A DNA stretch of 7,831 bases from JAUVXJ01 sp964577995 (lineage in GTDB: Bacteria > Chloroflexota > Anaerolineae > UBA7937 > B3-Chlor). Location of the stretch: contig CAZOBP010000137.1 in NCBI GenBank assembly GCA_964577995.1, forward strand, positions 1 through 7,831, in the 5' to 3' direction. Shown here piece after piece: positions 1 to 4,857 of this stretch. Every line of letters starts with the position of its first letter. Position 1 is the stretch's first letter. The position numbers were made by a program, and so were the translations under genes. The notes under the pieces were generated by a model, which had not been told where the DNA came from, did not search any database, and worked only from the letters and a program-made list of their open reading frames with translations.

Positions 1-593
1 CCTTCTTGGTGTCCGGCAACACCCCGGACGGCTCCTACCGCCTGAAGATGGAGGTCTGCCAAGCGGGCCGACCCCTTCCTCGCCTCCTGTGGCGCCTGCC
101 CATCGGTGCCACGCTCGATCTGGGCCAGATACGGATCCAGGGACGAGAGCGGGTCTTCGAACCGCCACCCATCGACCATGCTCTTGAACTGCAACTCGGT
201 GAGTCGGTGAGGCTACTGGGCTACGACCTGGAGCCAGTGGAGGCACGGCCCGGAGAAAAGCTGCGGCTGACTCTCTACTGGGAATGCCTCGGCCCCATGA
301 ACACCTCCTACACCGTCTTCGTCCACCTGCTGGACGAGGAGGGTTACATCCGCGGGCAGCGAGACAGCGTGCCCGGTGACGGTGCGCTGCCCACCACGAG
401 CTGGGCGGAAGGAGAGATCGTTGCCGACGCCTATGAAATCCCCGTCGCCCCCGATGCTCCTCCTGGCAACTACACCGTCGTCGCCGGTATGTACGACGCC
501 GCGACGGGAGCTAGGCTTCCTGTCTTGGACAGCGGAGGCCACCTCCTGGGCGACCACGCCACGGTGGCGGAGGTAAGCTTGGCGTCGGAATAG
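1..593 (+). CDS. C-terminal part of a protein ending in duplicated beta-sandwich modules (probably a membrane glycosyltransferase); 5' end outside window
   Basis: The frame is already open at base 3 (Phe-Leu-Val-Ser-Gly), so this is the tail of a longer gene and the TTG at 6 is not a real start. About 195 residues are visible and the stop is TAG at 591-593. There are two related beta-rich modules. The first has the end GxYRLKMEV...GRPLP, then a 'GRERVFEPPPI' linker. The second runs from 'VRLLGYDLEPVEARPGEKL' through 'LTLYW', 'YTVFVHLLD', 'PTTSWAEGEIVADAYEIPV', 'PPGNYTVVAGMYDAATGARLPV'. From memory, this second pattern is typical of the extracytoplasmic C-terminus of Chloroflexota GT39/ArnT-like multi-pass glycosyltransferases and related membrane proteins. 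The catalytic part is not in the window, so the enzyme assignment is inference; a secreted protein with the same modules is the alternative. Confidence 0.7.
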   Translation, partial: FLVSGNTPDGSYRLKMEVCQAGRPLPRLLWRLPIGATLDLGQIRIQGRERVFEPPPIDHALELQLGESVRLLGYDLEPVEARPGEKLRLTLYWECLGPMNTSYTVFVHLLDEEGYIRGQRDSVPGDGALPTTSWAEGEIVADAYEIPVAPDAPPGNYTVVAGMYDAATGARLPVLDSGGHLLGDHATVAEVSLASE

Positions 594-622
594 CCGGCCC
601 AACCTGAGGCGAGATGACTACG

Positions 623-660
623 TGGTTCATGCGCTGAGGAAGCAGCCGGCGGTTGAACCA
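623..660. repeat. Inverted repeat with nested hairpin in the leader before the TPR gene
   Basis: TGGTTCA (623-629) is repeated inverted as TGAACCA (654-660). Between the arms lies a smaller inverted repeat, GCTG (633-636) and CAGC (643-646), with loop AGGAAG. The structure sits between the stop at 593 and the Shine-Dalgarno AAGGAGG at 675-681. No T-run follows, so it is not a standard intrinsic terminator. It could be an operator, a leader structure or the 3' end of the upstream transcript. No convincing -35/-10 pair was found in this 101-bp gap. Confidence 0.4.
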
Positions 661-694
661 TCTGACAGACTAGCAAGGAGGAACTGCGAACGAG

Positions 695-2212
695 ATGAAT
701 GTGGAGGACAGACGCGCAGATCTGGAGGATCGCATTAGCATCACGGAGCGCTTGCTCGAGGGCTACCGCCAGCTCGGAGATGGGCCTCGAGAGCGCGCTT
801 CTCAGGCCAGCATATCCCTGGAGTTGGGTGGGCTTTACCACCAGTTGGGCGATCACGACAGAGCGCGCGATTACCTCCACCGAGCCGTGGCGATGGCTCG
901 TCAGCTAGGCGACGATACTCTCGTTGCCACTGCCCTACACATGCTCGGCAACGTAGCCCTTCTGCAAGGTGACCACCGTGAAGCCCTTCGCATCGGTCAG
1001 GAGAGTCTGGATCTCGCACAGACTCTAGGTGATGCCCAGCTGCTATCCGGGATCCTCGCGCAGCTAGGGTCCGTCCAGACCAGCCTGGGCGAGCTTGACC
1101 AAGCAGCACACAGTCTATCCAGGGCGCTGGAGGTCGCCAAGGATCTGGACAGCGAGACTGTTCTCGCCTCCATCCCCCACAGCCTGGGCTACCTGGCTCA
1201 GACTATGGGCGACCTCGATAAGGCCGAGGAACGGTACAGTGAAGCCCTCGAGCTATGCCAGCAAGTGGGTGACCGTCCCAATGCAGCCAGAGTACTTTTT
1301 CGACTGGGCCGCACAGCCCACTTGAAGGGCAACTACGAGGAGGCCGAACGGTTCTACCACGACAGCTTGGTAAAACACACAGAGTTGCAGGACCGGGGCG
1401 GTGAGGCCAGATCGCTGCACCAACTGGGCACCATGGCTCACGACCAGGGCCATTATCGCGACGCCGAGCGGTACTACGACGCCAGTCTCAAGGCTGCCGA
1501 AGCCGCGGGTGACAAGGCCCAGATGGTTGAGAGCCTGGGTCCACTAGGCAACGTTCAGGCTGCTCGAGACGAAGCTGGGAAGGCTCAACGGAGTTTCCAG
1601 AGAATGCTCGATCTCTCCCGTGAAGTCGGCGATAGGCACAGCGCTGGCTTGGCCTTGCATCACTTGGGTTTCCTGGCCCTGCAAAGAGGCCACTACCGCA
1701 AGGCGCGCAAGCTCTTGCTGGAATGCCTGAGTGTCTTTGAGGAAGTCCAGCATCCCGGGGGTATAGCTGCCGCCCTCTGGGCACTGGGCAACCTCGCTTC
1801 CGACCAGGGTGACTACGAAGAGGCCGAACAACAATACCAGAGCGCCCTAGAGATCTTCACAGAGTCTGACGACCTGGTGAACGTCGCCGGAGTTGTTCAT
1901 GACCTGGGGATCCTCACGCACGTCCAGGGCCAGTACGATGAGGCCTTCAAGCTCTACGAGCAGAGCCTGGAGCTTGCAGAACAGACGGGCAGTATGCCCA
2001 GCATAGCTGTCACGGTGGCACAACTGGCGATGCTTGCCGAGGACGAGGGTCAACTGGACCTAGCGGTGCCGTTCTGGGCCGAGGCCGCGGCTCTGTTTGA
2101 GGAGTTGGAGTCACCAGGGCGGGAGACTGCGGTCGATCACCTGGAGGCTGCCAGAGCGGAACTGGGCGACAAGCGGTTCCGGAAGATACTCGAGGATGCA
2201 GGTCTGAGATGA
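695..2212 (+). CDS. Tetratricopeptide-repeat (TPR) protein with eleven 40-residue units
   Basis: 505 residues. Start is ATG at 695, with AAGGAGG at 675-681 (13-nt spacing, slightly long). Residues 41-480 are eleven back-to-back units of exactly 40 residues, with no insertion or gap. Each has the pattern 'LxxLGxxxxxxGxxxxAxxxxxxxLxxxxxxGD', the longer TPR class (TPR_12-like) rather than the 34-residue type. Residues 1-40 look like a degenerate further unit and 481-505 is a capping helix ending 'ILEDAGLR'. There is no signal peptide, membrane segment, NB-ARC, HTH, kinase or peptidase domain, so it should be a cytosolic superhelical protein-binding scaffold. Similar repeats occur as sensor halves of ATPase-type regulators, but here they stand alone. 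The stop overlaps the next start (ATGA, 2209-2212), indicating translational coupling to the glycan transferase. The partner protein is unknown. Confidence 0.92.
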   Translation: MNVEDRRADLEDRISITERLLEGYRQLGDGPRERASQASISLELGGLYHQLGDHDRARDYLHRAVAMARQLGDDTLVATALHMLGNVALLQGDHREALRIGQESLDLAQTLGDAQLLSGILAQLGSVQTSLGELDQAAHSLSRALEVAKDLDSETVLASIPHSLGYLAQTMGDLDKAEERYSEALELCQQVGDRPNAARVLFRLGRTAHLKGNYEEAERFYHDSLVKHTELQDRGGEARSLHQLGTMAHDQGHYRDAERYYDASLKAAEAAGDKAQMVESLGPLGNVQAARDEAGKAQRSFQRMLDLSREVGDRHSAGLALHHLGFLALQRGHYRKARKLLLECLSVFEEVQHPGGIAAALWALGNLASDQGDYEEAEQQYQSALEIFTESDDLVNVAGVVHDLGILTHVQGQYDEAFKLYEQSLELAEQTGSMPSIAVTVAQLAMLAEDEGQLDLAVPFWAEAAALFEELESPGRETAVDHLEAARAELGDKRFRKILEDAGLR

Positions 2213-3222
2213 TCACTCTCCTGGTCCCCTTCGCCGTCGCCTTCCTGGGTGCCTTGCTCCTCACCCCATTGGTCAGCCGTTTCGCCCGGCGCTTCGGCTT
2301 CATGGACGTCCCCCGAGAGCCGAAGCACGTGCATCACACACCCATTCCGCGGCTCGGTGGCGCTGCCCTGTTCCTACCTTTTCTCAGTGCAGTCGTCTTG
2401 ACCCTCCTGCTGCCTGTGGAGCGCAAAGATCCCCTGGAGATGCACCGGCTCACAGGCTTGCTTCTGGGGTCGGCCCTCGTCTTCGGCCTAGGCGTGTGGG
2501 ACGACAAGCGTGAACTGGGACCCTTCCCCCAGTTTGCCGTGCAGTTTCTGGCCGCAGCCATCGCCGTCTACTTCGGCGTCACCATCTCGGAGATCGCGAA
2601 CCCCTTCGGCGGCGTGATAGTCTTCGGGCCTCCTGTGGCTGTGGCCTTCACCCTGTTCTGGCTGATGGGGATGATGAACACCGTGAACTGGCTCGACGGG
2701 CTGGACGGCCTGGCGGGCGGAGTGACGGTCATCGCCTCGGTGCTGCTCTTCGCCCACAGCTACAGGCTCGGTCAGTACAGTGTCTCCATCCTGCCCCTGG
2801 CCCTGGCCGGCTGCGTCCTGGGTTTCCTGCCCTTCAACTTCCACCCGGCCAAGGTCTTTCTGGGCACCTCTGGCGCACTCTTCCTGGGTTTCGCCCTGGG
2901 CAGTCTGGCCATCATCGGAGGAGCCAAGATGGCCACGGCCCTGTTGGTGATGGGCATCCCCATCCTGGACGTGGCCTGGCAGATCATCAACCGGCTGCGT
3001 TTGGGCCGTTCCCCTTTGCTGGGCGACCGCGGCCACCTTCACCATCGTCTCCTGGACCTAGGTATCTCCCAACGACGCGTGGTGCTGTTCTTCTATCTCT
3101 TGTGCGCCGCCTTTGGTGGACTGGCCCTCGTCCTCGCCTCCGGGCTTCACAAGCTCCTGGCCCTGCTGTCCATGGGAGTGGTAGCCCTGGTCGTGCTCTT
3201 CGTTCTGGCCAGGCGCTCCTGA
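2209..3222 (+). CDS. Undecaprenyl-phosphate sugar-1-phosphate transferase, MraY/WecA/TagO-like (glycosyltransferase family 4)
   Basis: 337 residues with about eleven hydrophobic helices. This family moves a sugar-1-phosphate from a UDP-sugar to undecaprenyl phosphate at the inner face of the membrane, the first step of wall teichoic acid, O-antigen, arabinogalactan-type or exopolysaccharide synthesis. Family motifs in order: 'HHTPIPRLGG' (42-51); 'WDDKRELGP' with Asp98-Asp99; 'NTVNWLDGLDGLAGG' (157-171), closer to WecA/TagO than to MraY; 'KVFLGTSGALFLG' (215-227); 'GDRGHLHHRLLDLGISQR' (272-289) with the HxHH histidines 276, 278 and 279. Length fits WecA/TagO. At residue 220, where the family normally has the Mg-binding Asp (GDxGS), this protein has Thr (codon ACC, 2866-2868). 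Either a variant subfamily exists or activity is changed. The ATG overlaps the TPR stop by 4 nt and has little Shine-Dalgarno of its own, so it probably depends on coupling. The UDP-sugar cannot be told from sequence. Confidence 0.9.
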   Translation: MITLLVPFAVAFLGALLLTPLVSRFARRFGFMDVPREPKHVHHTPIPRLGGAALFLPFLSAVVLTLLLPVERKDPLEMHRLTGLLLGSALVFGLGVWDDKRELGPFPQFAVQFLAAAIAVYFGVTISEIANPFGGVIVFGPPVAVAFTLFWLMGMMNTVNWLDGLDGLAGGVTVIASVLLFAHSYRLGQYSVSILPLALAGCVLGFLPFNFHPAKVFLGTSGALFLGFALGSLAIIGGAKMATALLVMGIPILDVAWQIINRLRLGRSPLLGDRGHLHHRLLDLGISQRRVVLFFYLLCAAFGGLALVLASGLHKLLALLSMGVVALVVLFVLARRS

Positions 3223-3225
3223 TCC

Positions 3226-3254
3226 TTGGGGGCGTCGAGGCACTGTGTTATAAT
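3226..3254 (+). promoter_or_regulatory. Extended -10 sigma-70-type promoter for the HD-domain gene
   Basis: A -35 candidate TTGGGG (3226-3231, three of six consensus bases) is followed after exactly 17 nt by TATAAT (3249-3254). TG lies one base before it (TGTTATAAT), a perfect extended -10. Predicted transcription start is near 3261, giving a leader of about 100 nt before the GTG at 3363. It begins four bases after the stop of the transferase gene, so the downstream genes can be expressed independently of the TPR-transferase pair. Confidence 0.75.
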
Positions 3255-3362
3255 CCCCTGGACGCACGACCCACAGTCTGGACGCGAGAGGCAGACCAAA
3301 CCACGAGGCCCGTCCACGACAGGCATCGGATCGCCAGACGGTCACCACGCAGGGACTAAGAG

Positions 3363-3959
3363 GTGAATCGAGAAGAAGCGATCTCGCTACTGGACAAGCA
3401 TAGCTCCGCCGAATCGTCGTGGCGTGACCACTGTCTTCAGGTCAGCTCTGCTGCCCGGCGACTGGCGGAGATCATCGCCAGCCGAGGCTTCGCCGTTGAC
3501 CCCGAGAGGGCCGAGGTTCTGGGCCTCCTGCACGACCTGGGGCGGAGCAAGGGGCATACCCTGCGCCACGGTATCGAAGGCTACCTGCTGGCACGGGAGG
3601 AAGGTCTCCACGATGAAGCCCGCATCTGCCTGGTTCACGTCCTCAAAGGGCGCTCCCTCCGGGACGCTGTGGCGCTAGGCATGTTGACAGAGCAAGAGCG
3701 GTCGGGGCTTCTCAAGAACGGCTGGAAGCCTGGCCATCTCTCACTAGAGGAGAAGTTCGCCATCGTTGCCGACGCGTTGATCAGTGACACTGGTCTAGTG
3801 CCCACAGAGCAAAAGTACGCCAACGCGCGCCGCCGCTACGGCGCGCAGTTGCACCACTACGAAGACGAAGCCTGGGTCAAGCGACTTGGGGACGAGATCT
3901 CCGAGCTTCTTGGCAGACGTCCTTACGATGCCCTCGTGGACACTCAAGGAGCCAAGTGA
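3363..3959 (+). CDS. HD-domain protein, putative metal-dependent phosphohydrolase
   Basis: 198 residues. Start is GTG at 3363: an in-frame TAA at 3357-3359 rules out an earlier start, and AGGGA at 3351-3355 gives a 7-nt spacing. The HD signature is present: His23 ('RDHCLQVS'), His57-Asp58 ('LLHDLGR'), histidines 69, 83 and 92, and Asp137 ('IVADALIS'). These match the usual metal ligands of the HD superfamily (H...HD...D), which hydrolyses phosphate esters of nucleotides, (p)ppGpp or cyclic nucleotides. No fused sensor, nucleotidyltransferase or GYP motif is present, and the substrate cannot be named. It is soluble, with an Arg-rich stretch 'NARRRYG' near residue 154. The last codons overlap the next gene by 4 nt (GTGA), so the two are likely co-translated. 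Confidence 0.85.
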   Translation: MNREEAISLLDKHSSAESSWRDHCLQVSSAARRLAEIIASRGFAVDPERAEVLGLLHDLGRSKGHTLRHGIEGYLLAREEGLHDEARICLVHVLKGRSLRDAVALGMLTEQERSGLLKNGWKPGHLSLEEKFAIVADALISDTGLVPTEQKYANARRRYGAQLHHYEDEAWVKRLGDEISELLGRRPYDALVDTQGAK

Positions 3960-4459
3960 AGACCTGCTACGACGACTACCCACTCCATGTCGTGGCCCTG
4001 AACCTGGTGCAGGTTTCGGCAGCAGTGCTGGTGGGCGCGGTGCTTATGGCCCAACTGGGCTGGTGGGCAGTCTTCCTGTACGCCCTCGTCGGGGTCTTGG
4101 GCGTGATCCTCTCCCTGGCCTTCGGATGCACGAGGTGTCACTACTACGGCAGGGTTTGCGGACTCGGCCTGGGCAGAATCGCCGCCCGCTGCTTCTCCAG
4201 ACGCAACGAAGAGGAGTTCGGCAGATCAGCGGCGCAGACGGTGGCCTGGACCCTGGTCGGTTTGGTGCTCGCCCTGCCCGTCGCGGCAGGTCTGGTCTCC
4301 CTCCCCGCAGGCCGCCTGATGCCTGGGCTCGCCCCGCTGGTTTTCTTCCTGGGCATCGTGGTCGCCATAGTCGTCACGCACAGGAGGGTGGTCTGCGGCC
4401 ATTGCCGGCAGGCCAGGGACCGGCGCTGTACCCTGGGTCAGCTGGCCAGACCTCGGTGA
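3956..4459 (+). CDS. Four-helix membrane protein with two cysteine clusters (uncharacterised family)
   Basis: 167 residues. Start is GTG at 3956 inside the HD gene's stop (GTGA), with AAGGA at 3946-3950 as Shine-Dalgarno. Hydrophobic segments lie near 11-31, 35-56, 93-117 and 122-140. After helix 2 comes CxxCx6C (Cys58, 61, 68) in 'CTRCHYYGRVCGLGLGR'; after helix 4 comes CxxCx7C (Cys147, 150, 158) in 'CGHCRQARDRRC'. Both follow even-numbered helices and are flanked by Arg, so by the positive-inside rule both should face the cytosol and could jointly bind a metal ion or Fe-S centre. From memory, a pattern CxxCxYYGxxCxxGxG ... CxxCxQ...C occurs in short, unnamed membrane proteins of archaea and bacteria. 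No function is known to me. Cys4 and Cys79 are additional cysteines. Confidence 0.75.
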   Translation: MKTCYDDYPLHVVALNLVQVSAAVLVGAVLMAQLGWWAVFLYALVGVLGVILSLAFGCTRCHYYGRVCGLGLGRIAARCFSRRNEEEFGRSAAQTVAWTLVGLVLALPVAAGLVSLPAGRLMPGLAPLVFFLGIVVAIVVTHRRVVCGHCRQARDRRCTLGQLARPR

Positions 4460-4508
4460 TCGACGGGAATGGGCAAGCGAGCCCGCCCATAACGAAAGGA
4501 GAAACGAG

Positions 4509-4793
4509 ATGTCCACCTTCATCATGTTGAGTACGCTGACGGACGAAGGGGCCAAGACCATCAAGGAGAACCCCGACCGCATCAAGGAGGTGAATCAGGA
4601 GATCCAGGCCCTGGGCGTCAAGGTGTTGTCGCAGTACGCGACCCTGGGCCAGTGCGATTTCGTGAACATCGTCGAGGCCCCCGACAACCAGACTATCGCC
4701 CGGGTCTCGGCGGAGCTATCCTCACGCGGCAGTGTGCGGCTCCAGACCCTGCCGGCGATCCCCATCGACCAGTTCATCGCCACGTTCAGATAG
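4509..4793 (+). CDS. GYD-domain protein
   Basis: 94 residues, the normal size for the single-domain GYD family (small ferredoxin-like alpha/beta proteins, function unproven). Start is ATG at 4509 with GAAAGGAG at 4494-4501 and 7-nt spacing. Family features: N-terminal beta strand 'TFIMLSTLTDEGAKTIK'; a helix containing 'NPDRIKEVNQEIQALG'; then 'GQCDFVNIVEAPDN' (47-60), where the name-giving Gly-Tyr-Asp would be; then 'GSVRLQTLPAIP' (74-85). Here Tyr is replaced by Cys (Gly-Gln-Cys-Asp). The protein is cytosolic, with no signal peptide. The 49-nt gap from the previous gene has no clear promoter, so it may be read with the HD/Cys-cluster pair, but the strong Shine-Dalgarno suggests separately tuned translation. 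Confidence 0.88.
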   Translation: MSTFIMLSTLTDEGAKTIKENPDRIKEVNQEIQALGVKVLSQYATLGQCDFVNIVEAPDNQTIARVSAELSSRGSVRLQTLPAIPIDQFIATFR

Positions 4794-4825
4794 CCGCGAA
4801 CGAGCCGGCGGACCCTGCCCTCCCG

Positions 4826-4856
4826 CTCCATCCCGCCACAGGCTGGCGGGCTGGAG
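4826..4856. terminator. GC-rich hairpin between convergent genes, candidate bidirectional terminator
   Basis: CTCCA (4826-4830) and CCCGCCA (4832-4838) pair with TGGCGGG (4844-4850) and TGGAG (4852-4856). This gives 12 bp with one mismatch and a 5-nt loop. It lies in the 64-bp gap between the GYD stop (4793) and the stop of the minus-strand gene (4858-4860), as expected for a shared terminator. Neither side has a T-run, so it is not a classical rho-independent terminator. It may instead act as an mRNA 3'-end stabiliser. Confidence 0.5.
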
Positions 4857-4857
4857 T

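Noticed and set aside
6..8. TTG as a start codon of the first gene
   Set aside because: The frame is open upstream to the window edge and the protein begins inside a beta module, so the gene starts outside the window.
2488..3045. Minus-strand open frame of 185 codons opposite the transferase
   Set aside because: The product is rich in Gln, Gly, Asp and His with no family features, while the plus strand has all transferase motifs.
4469..4490. Short inverted repeat ATGGGC/GCCCAT before the GYD gene
   Set aside because: A six-base stem with a ten-base loop is expected by chance in GC-rich DNA and no T-run or promoter element accompanies it.
3886..4530. Long plus-strand open frame of 214 codons overlapping the HD and Cys-cluster genes
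   Set aside because: Its product is low-complexity, rich in Arg, Gly and Pro, as expected of a shifted frame in GC-rich coding DNA; the other frame has membrane helices, Cys motifs and a proper start.
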